Source: Planctomycetota bacterium
Lineage (GTDB): Bacteria > Planctomycetota > Planctomycetia > Planctomycetales > Planctomycetaceae
Reading direction: 5' to 3'
NCBI GenBank assembly: GCA_022600195.1
Contig: JAHZKX010000051.1
Coordinates: 124,001 to 188,000 of the forward strand
DNA: 64,000 nucleotides
Shown here: positions 9,024 to 17,571 of the stretch, in pieces
Position numbering within the stretch: position 1 is the first letter of the stretch
How the letters are laid out: each line of letters begins with the position of its first letter
Program-made: the position numbers and the translations under genes
The notes under the pieces: generated by a model
What the model saw: the letters and a program-made list of their open reading frames with translations, nothing else
Database searches by the model: none
What the model was told of the DNA's origin: nothing

Positions 9024-9947
9024 ATGCCACATCCCATTAGACAGTCGAGAGAAATCGAACAGACATTCCGTAAAGGATTTACTTTGATAGAATTACTTGT
9101 CGTAATTGCCATCATTGCGATTTTAATTGCCATGCTCCTGCCCGCAGTTCAGCAGGCTCGAGAAGCAGCACGACGTTCGTCTTGTAAAAATAACCTGATG
9201 CAGGTTGGCGTGGCACTCCAAAATTATGAAATGGCTCATAACGTATTACCTTCCGGTACTGTGAATCCAACAGGCCCCATACGCAATGAAGCAAAAGGTT
9301 ACCATGTCAATTGGATTTTGCAGATTCTCCCTTATTTAGATGAGAGAGTTGCTTTCAATAAATTTGACTTTAACAAAGGCGTATATGACCCTGTTAATCA
9401 AGAAGTCGCCAATTATCGTATTGCCACTTTACAATGTCCTTCAAACCCCAATCGAGGACATAGTTTCGCCGGCATGCATCATGATATGTCGTCTCCCATC
9501 GATGTCGATAACAATGGCGTTTTATTTTTGAACAGCAGTGTGCGTTATGATGAAATTCTGGATGGAAGTTCCAAAACTATTTTTCTTGGTGAAATCAGAG
9601 AAGGAAATGAACTCGGCTGGGTTTCAGGAACCCGATCGACTTTGAGAAATGCCGGAACTGGAATCAATTCTAATCTTTCAACTATTTTCCCGGGTCAAAC
9701 TGCCTTTGAACAACGATTCCCTCCAGAAACCTCTGAAGCTGATTCTGCTGGCCCGAAAAAAGATTCTGAAAAATTAAACAGTGATCCCGTACTTCTAAAA
9801 GTGGGTGGGTTTTCCAGCCACCATGTGGGTGGAGCCCATTTTGGGATTGGTGACGGTGCGGTTCGTTTTTTGAGCGAAAATATAAGTATCATCACCTATC
9901 AGGCCCTTGCAAATCGACATGATGGTCAGCTGATCGGTGACTTTTAA
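9024..9947 (+). CDS. DUF1559 prepilin-like protein (H-X9-DG family)
   Basis: A 307-residue planctomycete DUF1559 protein. A short basic leader (FRKG) precedes FTLIELLVVIAIIAILIAML, a textbook prepilin helix, followed by the family signature [12 protein letters not shown]. The C-terminus carries the H-X9-DG signature: HHVGGAHFGIGDGAVRFL. DUF1559 proteins are numerous in planctomycete genomes and are thought to be secreted or assembled through a type II/pilus-like route; their exact role is unknown. AAGGAC lies six bases before the ATG. Here it directly follows the minor pseudopilins, which suggests it is the major pseudopilin-like partner of this operon. Confidence 0.9.
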   Translation: MPHPIRQSREIEQTFRKGFTLIELLVVIAIIAILIAMLLPAVQQAREAARRSSCKNNLMQVGVALQNYEMAHNVLPSGTVNPTGPIRNEAKGYHVNWILQILPYLDERVAFNKFDFNKGVYDPVNQEVANYRIATLQCPSNPNRGHSFAGMHHDMSSPIDVDNNGVLFLNSSVRYDEILDGSSKTIFLGEIREGNELGWVSGTRSTLRNAGTGINSNLSTIFPGQTAFEQRFPPETSEADSAGPKKDSEKLNSDPVLLKVGGFSSHHVGGAHFGIGDGAVRFLSENISIITYQALANRHDGQLIGDF

Positions 9948-10016
9948 TTTCGCTTTCAAATTAATTTCCACGTATAACAAAAAACTGTACTTTCTACATT
10001 AGAAGCAAGTTATTTC

Positions 10017-10976
10017 ATGTTTATTCGGCATCGTATTCAACGACATCAATCTGGATTTGTGCTGATTGAGCTAATCACTGTCATAGCAGTCATCGCTATT
10101 TTGATAGCACTCTTGCTTCCCGCGGTTCAACAAGCTCGTGAGGCAGCTAGACGCGCTACTTGTAAGAATAATCTGTCACAGATTGGCGTGGCACTCCAAA
10201 ACTACCAAATGGCGCACATGGTTCTGCCTCCAGGTACCGTTAATACGCAAGGCCCCATCCTCAACCAGCCCAAAGGCTACCATGTGAGCTGGGTGATTCA
10301 GATTCTCCCGTTACTAGACGAAAGAGCCGCGTATCTCAGCTATGATTTCAAGTTTGGTGTTTATGCCCCGATTAATATGAAAACTGCTAATTATTTCCTA
10401 CCTTGTCTTCAATGCCCCTCCAGTGCCAGTATTGGAGCTAGTTATGTAGGCTGCCATAACGATACTGAAGTACCGATTGACGTCGACAACAATGGTGTCT
10501 TATTTTTGAATAGTAGTATTCGTGAAAAAGATTTGAAAGACGGTCGTTCGTACACAATTTTTGTAGGGGAATCAAACGACGGCGGATTTCTGAGCTGGAC
10601 CTCAGGTACGTCATCTACACTTCGAAATATGGGAACGGAAATCAACCACGTGTCCCCAAATCAAACTGCATTCAATCAGGGACAAAGGTTTAACTACAAT
10701 AATCAGTATCGTTTCGGAGATGGTACTGACAACCTGGTCGATCTGTTTGATGGCCCCGATTCTTCGTCTGAAAAATCAGGTAGTAATACAGAAAAACTCA
10801 CTCCTGAACAACGAAAGCTCTTACTACAGGTTGGAGGATTTTCAAGTTCTCATACAGATGGGGCTCATTTTTGTCTGGGTGATGGTTCAGTGCGTTATAT
10901 CAGTCAAAAAACGGATTTTTCCATTCTGCAAAATCTCGCGAATCGTCATGACAGCAATCTGATCGGGGAGTATTAG
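10017..10976 (+). CDS. DUF1559 prepilin-like protein, second tandem copy
   Basis: A 319-residue paralog of the preceding DUF1559 protein. The two align along their length: the prepilin helix, [17 protein letters not shown], and a conserved [12 protein letters not shown] segment. The H-X9-DG end is [17 protein letters not shown]. The prepilin segment is slightly altered ([20 protein letters not shown]). It has an insertion relative to copy one around residues 220-255. The tandem arrangement and clear divergence indicate an older duplication with both copies kept. Together they may form a heteromeric fibre or a major/minor pair. Confidence 0.9.
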   Translation: MFIRHRIQRHQSGFVLIELITVIAVIAILIALLLPAVQQAREAARRATCKNNLSQIGVALQNYQMAHMVLPPGTVNTQGPILNQPKGYHVSWVIQILPLLDERAAYLSYDFKFGVYAPINMKTANYFLPCLQCPSSASIGASYVGCHNDTEVPIDVDNNGVLFLNSSIREKDLKDGRSYTIFVGESNDGGFLSWTSGTSSTLRNMGTEINHVSPNQTAFNQGQRFNYNNQYRFGDGTDNLVDLFDGPDSSSEKSGSNTEKLTPEQRKLLLQVGGFSSSHTDGAHFCLGDGSVRYISQKTDFSILQNLANRHDSNLIGEY

Positions 10977-10986
10977 CATTTTTAGG

Positions 10987-12834
10987 ATGAATCTGTCAAA
11001 TTCGCGATATAAGTGGGCTCTCTATTTCTCCGTGATGTTCTTTGTGTGCCCTCAAATCGTAGCAGCGATTGAAATTCATGAAATCCACTGGGGATTCAGT
11101 GACAGTCCAGTGGCTTACAAAATTAATCCGGTAACGATTTTGGTCGAAAATACCAAATCTCATCCTTTTGAGAGTGAGCTCCGATTTCAACGTGAAACAT
11201 TTCGCGGAAACCAAATCGACATCGCGCTTTCAGCTTCTGTCTATATTGCTCCCTTCGAAAAGAAATGGATTCAATTTTATCCTTACTTCGCTGAATCAAC
11301 TGACAATTGGAAAGTCAGGTGGGATGATGGAAACAGTCAAAGTTTTCAATCGTTTTTATCTCCACGCCCAACAATGAAAACTATTACGATTCAATTGACA
11401 CAACCAGATCGTTTGGGGAAAGTTCTCCCCGGTATCAAACAGTATCCCGAAGATCTGTTTCCTCCCATTTTAGGTGCCGTCGATTCGTTAAATGAAATTA
11501 TCTTAGACCATGTTCCCAAGTGGGAAAAATCTCGCAGAACGACGTTTTTAGAATGGGTTTATACCGGGGGTATCGTGCATCTGTTCGAAGATCCGAATGG
11601 AAGTCTGCCTGTTTTTCCAGAATCTTATGCCCTCTTAAAGTTGAATCAGTCTTCATCGTCTGTTCATTATGGGAATGGGGTTATTTATTTTTATCGAAAA
11701 AAACTCAATGAAATCACCTTTTCACAACTCAAACAATTGCTTGCGAAAAATAAACAACCATCTCACAAACAAGAGAAAACTGAGCGTTCTCAATTGTCCA
11801 ACCAATCTTACGACCAATTCCCTGAGTATACGATGAATCGTTTAATCGCCAGTGATGAAGAAATCCTGGTGGCATTAACTGAAATGAGTAAGACCAAACA
11901 AATTTGGTATTTCATTTTTCTGCTATCATTTCTTTACTTAATTATTGCTGGCCCTGGTTATTATTTTATTACAAAATTTTCAGCGAATCATTACACATTT
12001 TATGGTGTTTACCTGGGAAGCACGGCGATTTTTTGTTTGATCTTTTTAATCATCGGTGAATATAGTGCAAACAGTACTTCAAAAATTCATTCTCTGATCA
12101 TTGCGAATCTTTTACCAGATAACGAGATGGACATCATGGAATGGTCTAGTCTGGGAATTGCAACCGGAGGAAACTTCAAGATTTCGCACCCTGGTAACTC
12201 TCATGTTTATGCTACATGTCAACATTTTTCGAAAGTGAATGGAACGGTCATTAGTGGAAGAGAGGGGGAAATGCGTGTTGATATTCCTACCAACTCATCT
12301 CGCAGTTTCTTTCACCGAGCAAAAATACCAGAATCAGGATTCAGCGTTGACGTCAATTCATATTTGGCGAATAACATGAGGCTGGAAGTACTTTCTCTGA
12401 AAATTGGCAAGGATTTTCCTAAGCGAGCAGATCAAATCTATTTTTTGTACGGTTCAAAACTATACGATCTCAAACAAGAAGAGAATCAACTAGTCTTTCG
12501 GGGTACATCAAGAAAGCTCTCTTCCCTGCTGGGAGAAAACTCGCTTCTTGATCAAACTTATTTCACACCAGTGAAGCAAAATATTTTTTTTAGTCAGCAA
12601 GACAATAAAAGTAATCTCTCTTTAAAACACTTGTTTCCCGTTCTGGTACAACGTGCATTGAGTCGATCATCAAGAACAACAACTCGACGATTTCATTTAC
12701 CTCCAAACCAGGGAAAATTGTTTGTTGTAAGCGATATTCCTGAGAACTTGTACCTGGAGACTCCTGTGATTACACAAAAAAAGGGGCTAGTACTTTATTG
12801 CCTGGATGTTCCCTTAAGAGGTCAGGCAGGCTAA
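10987..12834 (+). CDS. Membrane-anchored protein of unknown function next to ABC-2-like permease
   Basis: A 615-residue protein with an N-terminal signal or anchor segment (about 10-28), a large extracytoplasmic part to ~residue 305, two hydrophobic helices near 306-330 and 340-362, and a second soluble part. I do not recognise a named family. The layout (secreted domain, two helices, C-terminal domain) resembles uncharacterised planctomycete proteins encoded beside ABC-2 type permeases. It starts 10 bases after the second DUF1559 gene and is followed 32 bases later by the permease, so co-transcription with the pseudopilus genes is likely. Confidence 0.6.
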   Translation: MNLSNSRYKWALYFSVMFFVCPQIVAAIEIHEIHWGFSDSPVAYKINPVTILVENTKSHPFESELRFQRETFRGNQIDIALSASVYIAPFEKKWIQFYPYFAESTDNWKVRWDDGNSQSFQSFLSPRPTMKTITIQLTQPDRLGKVLPGIKQYPEDLFPPILGAVDSLNEIILDHVPKWEKSRRTTFLEWVYTGGIVHLFEDPNGSLPVFPESYALLKLNQSSSSVHYGNGVIYFYRKKLNEITFSQLKQLLAKNKQPSHKQEKTERSQLSNQSYDQFPEYTMNRLIASDEEILVALTEMSKTKQIWYFIFLLSFLYLIIAGPGYYFITKFSANHYTFYGVYLGSTAIFCLIFLIIGEYSANSTSKIHSLIIANLLPDNEMDIMEWSSLGIATGGNFKISHPGNSHVYATCQHFSKVNGTVISGREGEMRVDIPTNSSRSFFHRAKIPESGFSVDVNSYLANNMRLEVLSLKIGKDFPKRADQIYFLYGSKLYDLKQEENQLVFRGTSRKLSSLLGENSLLDQTYFTPVKQNIFFSQQDNKSNLSLKHLFPVLVQRALSRSSRTTTRRFHLPPNQGKLFVVSDIPENLYLETPVITQKKGLVLYCLDVPLRGQAG

Positions 12835-12866
12835 AAGCGTTTACTCCACTTTGAAAGAAGCCATTT

Positions 12867-14441
12867 ATGTTGCGAGGATCTTTGATTTTTGCCAGCTTCG
12901 CATTGAAAAAAGACATCCGTCTCAAAAGGACACACATTTTCCGCTTTGCCTGCATCGGCATCGTCTTTTTAATATTATTTTCTTCCTGGTTGACCAGTTC
13001 TCGTATTAGTTCACCAGGACTCGACTTTTTCACAAAAATTGTCTGGCTTAATTTCTGGCTCGTAACACTTGCCGGCATCGGTTTCTTTTCAACAGCCATT
13101 ACCGAAGAAAAGGAAGAAAATACACTACCTTTATTACAATTAGCCGGCCTGAATACCCTGGCCTTGCTCTTGGGAAAATCGACTGTCAGAGCCTTAAGAG
13201 TGATTTTACTATTGCTGGGACAACTCCCTTTTTTAATGCTGGCTATTGCATTAGGTGGAATTACTCCTCTTCAAATTTATGCCACAATCATAGCAATGAT
13301 TGCTTATGTCATTCTGATCGCTAATTTCTCATTGCTCTGCTCTGTTTATGCAAATCGATCTGGTATTGCAATTTCTCTCGTAGTAGCGGCATTATTCATT
13401 TTCTTCATATCTCCTTATATACTGACGAAAATTTCGGTGGATCTTCAATCACGGGGGTATCTGGGTACAAACGATTTAATAACCCTGAGTCTCAAATCTT
13501 ACTGTGATTTATTAATAGAATTTTCAGTCATTGAGCGGATCAGAACGATCTTGAGCACCGGTTATTCAGAATCCGTGATCAACGCTCAAGTGGTCAGTAA
13601 CTGTTTGATCGGAATATTTTGCTTTCTTACTGCCTGGATACTATTCGCGCGTTGTACGGAAAATAATCCTACCGCAAAAAAAAGTAGACGTTCACTAAAC
13701 CGCAAAGGGAAAATGAGAAAGACCAGGCCCGGACGACTGGCCATTGCCTGGAAAGATTTTCATTTAATGGCAGGTGGCACGAAAGTATTATGGATTAAAT
13801 CTTTGTTCTATCTGTCAGTGATACTCTTACTTGTGGGAGGAGGGATCTTCCTGGATCGATATTCGCATACCACTTTTATTTTTCGATACTCCTGGAAGGA
13901 GTTAATGGGTGCCTCTCTGTTTTTTTTGATTTCGGGTTTTGTAATCGAATGCACGATTTACTCTTCACGAATCTTTCGTGAAGAACGAACACAAAAAATA
14001 CTCCCGCTCCTCACCCTGCTGCCGCATTCTTTGGTACGTCTCGCCTATGAAAAAATCTGGGGGTGCAGTATTACGATCATACCTGTCTTTGTCGGCATCT
14101 GTCTCATAGTACTTCTTGAACCCGACAGCTTCTCCATTTTTCTTGGATCCGGATTAGACTCTCTTCTGATCTTATTCTTTATTCAATTCGCTGTTTTTCT
14201 GCATTTATTGACTTACTTTTCAATTCTGGTTCGTTGGGGAGCCCTTGCCTTTGCTATTGGTGCGTTCGTCCTGCTCGAATCCTGTGCGACACCGTTCCTG
14301 CATATTACCTTTTTACTGTTTGATACTGCGATTGGAGATGCGGGGATACTCTTCCCTGCATTTTATTTCAGTTTAATGATTTGTTTTGTCCTGCAAATAC
14401 TCATTGCAAAACGTCTACATCAAATTGCTGCTGAAGATTAG
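12867..14441 (+). CDS. ABC-2-type transporter permease-like membrane protein
   Basis: A 524-residue protein with about 12 hydrophobic segments in two halves, separated by a basic loop near residues 268-290 (AKKSRRSLNRKGKMRKTRPG). Each half starts with a segment and a charged FFSTAITEEKEENTLPLLQL or FREERTQKILPLLTLL motif. This EE...LPLL repeat is characteristic of ABC-2 family export permeases (CcmB/NatB-like). No ATPase subunit is encoded next to it, so the partner must be elsewhere. It is the last gene of the plus-strand run and converges on the esterase gene 18 bases later. Confidence 0.65.
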   Translation: MLRGSLIFASFALKKDIRLKRTHIFRFACIGIVFLILFSSWLTSSRISSPGLDFFTKIVWLNFWLVTLAGIGFFSTAITEEKEENTLPLLQLAGLNTLALLLGKSTVRALRVILLLLGQLPFLMLAIALGGITPLQIYATIIAMIAYVILIANFSLLCSVYANRSGIAISLVVAALFIFFISPYILTKISVDLQSRGYLGTNDLITLSLKSYCDLLIEFSVIERIRTILSTGYSESVINAQVVSNCLIGIFCFLTAWILFARCTENNPTAKKSRRSLNRKGKMRKTRPGRLAIAWKDFHLMAGGTKVLWIKSLFYLSVILLLVGGGIFLDRYSHTTFIFRYSWKELMGASLFFLISGFVIECTIYSSRIFREERTQKILPLLTLLPHSLVRLAYEKIWGCSITIIPVFVGICLIVLLEPDSFSIFLGSGLDSLLILFFIQFAVFLHLLTYFSILVRWGALAFAIGAFVLLESCATPFLHITFLLFDTAIGDAGILFPAFYFSLMICFVLQILIAKRLHQIAAED

Positions 14442-14459
14442 TTAAAAGCAGTTCAGAGA

Positions 14460-15401
14460 TTACTTGCGATAAAAAACCTCTTTTAATTTTTGGCCAGCCA
14501 TTTGTACTGCTTCAAATGCCCGGTCATACAAATCGGACCGTCGGAAAAATCCATGAATCATATCTTCATAATTAATATGTTCAATTTTAATTCCTGATTG
14601 CCGCATTTGTTCTGCATACTCAACAACTTCAGAATAAAGCGGGTCATACCCTGCGGTGATAACTAATGCGTCAGGCAATCCACTCAGGTCTTTACACCGT
14701 AATGGAGATGCATATATTTCACGACCTGCAGATTCATCCGGAAGATACTGATCCCAAAACCACTCCATGGCACGTTTTGTGAGAAAGTAGTTAGAGCCAT
14801 ACTTCTGATATGAATCTGTATCGAACTGAAAGTTCGTCACAGGATATACCAACATCTGATACAGTAGGTTCAGATGATCAGACTGTCTCGATTTGATCGC
14901 TACTGCCGTTGCCAGGTTCCCACCGGCACTGTCACCGCCTACTGCAATTCGATGCTCGTCAATTCCTAAAGTACAGGCATTGCTTGAAATCCATTCTGTC
15001 GCGGTATAGGCATCTTCAAATGGAACAGGATAAGGAAATTCGGGTGCCATTCTGTAATCGACTGAAATGATTTTACAACCTGCAATGCCTGCTAAATCCT
15101 GGCACAATCCATCATATGCGTCTAATGTACCCATCACCCAGCCACCGCCGTGAAAATAAACAAGTGCAGGAAAGTTTGCATCCGATTCTGCCTCTTTCTC
15201 TGCAGGAGTGTAAATCCTGATTGGTATTTCTGCCTTATTAATCGATAGCGTGAGATTTTCAATCGATTTGGCTGGAATATGAGGTTCTGGAGATGGCGTG
15301 AGAGTGGATCTGATCAACTCTGGAGTCATCTCATCAAATGAAGGCAAGTCATAATTAGCTATCTGTTCAAGGTATTGGACGACTTGAGGGTGGACAGGCA
15401 T
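14460..15401 (-). CDS. Alpha/beta hydrolase, hormone-sensitive-lipase-type esterase
   Basis: About 313 residues, cytoplasmic. It has the HSL-family oxyanion motif HGGGWVMG, the nucleophile motif GGDSAGGNLATAVA, the Asp in TAGYDPLYSE and the His in HGFF. These are the full catalytic features of the HSL/acetyl-esterase group (class IV lipases). The frame is open to 15431, but the ATG at 15401 has AAGGA seven bases upstream while the one at 15431 has none, so I use 15401. Likely substrates are short-chain acyl esters. It stands alone between a convergent permease gene and divergent cheB. Confidence 0.85.
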   Translation of the reverse strand: MPVHPQVVQYLEQIANYDLPSFDEMTPELIRSTLTPSPEPHIPAKSIENLTLSINKAEIPIRIYTPAEKEAESDANFPALVYFHGGGWVMGTLDAYDGLCQDLAGIAGCKIISVDYRMAPEFPYPVPFEDAYTATEWISSNACTLGIDEHRIAVGGDSAGGNLATAVAIKSRQSDHLNLLYQMLVYPVTNFQFDTDSYQKYGSNYFLTKRAMEWFWDQYLPDESAGREIYASPLRCKDLSGLPDALVITAGYDPLYSEVVEYAEQMRQSGIKIEHINYEDMIHGFFRRSDLYDRAFEAVQMAGQKLKEVFYRK

Positions 15402-15677
15402 TTCAGAATCCTTGGAGGGTTTTATCTGCATAATTAAATAAAAATGTATCTCTCATAATCAACAAGTTCTAAGTTGACGAGCCAATTATAACGGATAGGC
15501 CTGTTGTTCTAAAAACGGTATGCCAATCGTTTTAAAAAAAAGATTACTCTCTGCAAAGGTCCAATTTTTAACCTATTCTTATAATAGAAAAGACCTTCTC
15601 CGATCTAGAGAAACCTCGAGATCCGTATTTAAAAACTATATCACTCCATTGAGCTTTTGACACCAGGAAGTCCTATC

Positions 15678-16790
15678 ATGACCCCTAATTCCACACGAGT
15701 CTTAATTGTAGACGATTCCGCTGTCATTCGAGGTTTGATAACAAAATCGCTAGAAAAAGAGCCTGATATCGTCGTTGCAGGAACTGCAATGAACGGAGAA
15801 CGCGCATTAAGCTGGATGGAGTCAAATCCAGTTGATGTCGTGATTCTAGATGTCGAAATGCCTGTGATGGACGGACTTACTGCTTTACAAAAAATACAGC
15901 AAGATTTCCCTGAAGTACCAGTCATCATGGCTAGTGGATTGACAAGCAAAGGAGCAGAAACGACTGTTAAGGCGCTCTCTCTTGGAGCAGTAGGGTGTGT
16001 TGCAAAGCCCCAGACCGGGAGCGCAGCTGAAAGTATCCGCGTACTCTCTCGCGAATTGGTCATGATGATTAAAGCGGTCTGTTCTAAAAAAACAGGAACT
16101 TCTCCTTTATCAGATAAAAAAGTTCAAAATCAAACCAACAATCAACTAAAACCATCTCGCCTCGCCCCTTCTGGGAAGGCCCTGTATTCAAAAAACATAA
16201 AGTTTTTTAAACAACCTGAAGTGTTAGTCATTGGTACAAGTACGGGTGGGCCTAAAGCACTTGCAGAATTGTTACCTAAAATACCTGTAGATTTCCCAAT
16301 GCCCATTCTAATCGTTCAACATATGCCAGCAGGATTTACCGAAATTCTTGCATCACATATTCAGAAAGACAGTGGTCGAAAAACTGTTGAAGCAAAACAC
16401 AATCAACCACTTGAATCTCATATGACTTATGTTGCCCCTGGAGGCAGTCATCTCTTGATCGGAGAAAAGAATGGTCAAAAGGTAACTCTGATAAACCAGG
16501 ACCCTCCTGAGCATTTTTGTCGACCTTCAGTGAATCCCTTATTTCGATCGGCGGCAGCACATTTTGGTAATTCAACCCTGGCTGTGATGCTCACTGGAAT
16601 GGGTGAAGATGGTATCGAAGGTAGTCATGAAATTGCTCAAGTTGGTGGTACTATTTTCGCTCAGGATGAAGCAACAAGCGTAGTATGGGGAATGCCAGCG
16701 GCAGTCGTCGCTGCCGGTCTGGCTGATAAAGTCTTACCACTCTCTAAAATTGCGGCGGAAATAAAATCGCAGTGTCTGGTTCGTACATAA
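15678..16790 (+). CDS. cheB: Chemotaxis response regulator protein-glutamate methylesterase
   Basis: A 370-residue CheB. The N-terminal receiver has VLIVDDSAVIR, the phospho-acceptor Asp in VVILDVEMPVMDG, and the Lys in CVAKPQ. The C-terminal methylesterase has the Ser in VIGTSTGGPKAL, the His in VQHMPAGF, and the Asp in MLTGMGEDGIEG. It removes methyl groups from (or deamidates) chemoreceptor glutamates. The start at 15678 has AGGAAG seven bases upstream; a longer TTG start at 15657 is less likely. No other che gene is adjacent in this window, so it may serve a che set elsewhere or a non-chemotaxis path. Confidence 0.92.
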   Translation: MTPNSTRVLIVDDSAVIRGLITKSLEKEPDIVVAGTAMNGERALSWMESNPVDVVILDVEMPVMDGLTALQKIQQDFPEVPVIMASGLTSKGAETTVKALSLGAVGCVAKPQTGSAAESIRVLSRELVMMIKAVCSKKTGTSPLSDKKVQNQTNNQLKPSRLAPSGKALYSKNIKFFKQPEVLVIGTSTGGPKALAELLPKIPVDFPMPILIVQHMPAGFTEILASHIQKDSGRKTVEAKHNQPLESHMTYVAPGGSHLLIGEKNGQKVTLINQDPPEHFCRPSVNPLFRSAAAHFGNSTLAVMLTGMGEDGIEGSHEIAQVGGTIFAQDEATSVVWGMPAAVVAAGLADKVLPLSKIAAEIKSQCLVRT

Positions 16791-16859
16791 ATCATACCAG
16801 CGTCATTGTTTTGAAATTCGTCATTTCCACGTGCCAACTATCGTCAAAACCGATACTTC

Positions 16860-17206
16860 TGTAACGATCAGGTAATCCAAGAAAATCATTTTAATGGTCG
16901 ATTTTTCGATTCAGCTACGGTTTGGCTGAAGAAAATCACGATACTTTAAAATGACCTGATAAAGGCTACTTCTTATTCAGTACTAGCCGGAACTTATCAG
17001 ATTCACGACTAAGTTACCACTCAAGAGAAAGCAGCTTTGAATCTATCTGGTTGGAAATGAAGCATAGTTGATCATCTACTTAGGTTTCATCATTGCCGAA
17101 TTGAAAAAGTAGTTCTTAGATCAATCCGGCTTTTCAATTAGAAAACCAGATTTTTGTTGATCGCCAGTATCGTTCACCCCCCTCTGAACGGTGCTGGCGT
17201 TTTTTT
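16860..17206 (+). ncRNA. Possible structured non-coding RNA upstream of a terminator
   Basis: ATCAGG (16867-16872) can pair with CCTGAT (16955-16960). TCATTTTAA (16886-16894) can pair with TTAAAATGA (16946-16954). An inner hairpin TTCAGC/GCTGAA sits at 16910-16930. Downstream, 17162-17206 is a strong intrinsic terminator with no ORF before it back to cheB, 370 bases away. An sRNA, or a long cheB 3'-UTR, would explain this. It does not match tmRNA, SRP RNA or RNase P RNA features I know. The 5' end is a guess. Confidence 0.35.
17162..17206 (+). terminator. Strong intrinsic terminator
   Basis: A 15-pair stem including two G-U pairs: CGCCAG-TAT-CGTTCA pairs with TGAACG-GTG-CTGGCG around a short C-rich loop, followed by seven Ts. 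The nearest upstream gene on this strand is cheB, 370 bases away. Confidence 0.85.
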
Positions 17207-17571
17207 ATCTCCGGGTTTACTTTACATTCTCTACAGCATTCGCTTGTAAGAAAATCGTGTGAATTTCACTTCACATTCAACCCCACCTGAGATTGGCTTT
17301 GATCGCGTCTGAATAAAGACAAGTGGTTGGCATTTTCGCTGTAATCCATACTCTCCATATTTCGCAAATATCATTCGATCAATCTTTAATCGATCCGTAG
17401 ATCTACTCCATTCAGAAAATGCTTTTGAAGTTAGAGTTACTATGGAGGTAAACGCCTCTTTTGGTAAGTGGGTCTTTTCTCAACTCACAGTCAGATTATT
17501 CACCATGAAGCATTTCGTATCTCATTGATTCATAGCATCTGATGAGATAGGACCGATTCACGATCATATCC

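Larger units (their letters stand above)
16791..17571. other. Long intergenic region, 780 bases, no protein gene seen
   Basis: No convincing ORF on either strand. The first half contains complementary segments that could fold (16867-16960) and ends in a strong terminator (17162-17206), suggesting a transcribed RNA. The second half (17207-17571) should hold the promoter of the downstream sensor kinase and shows nothing else clear. Confidence 0.5.
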
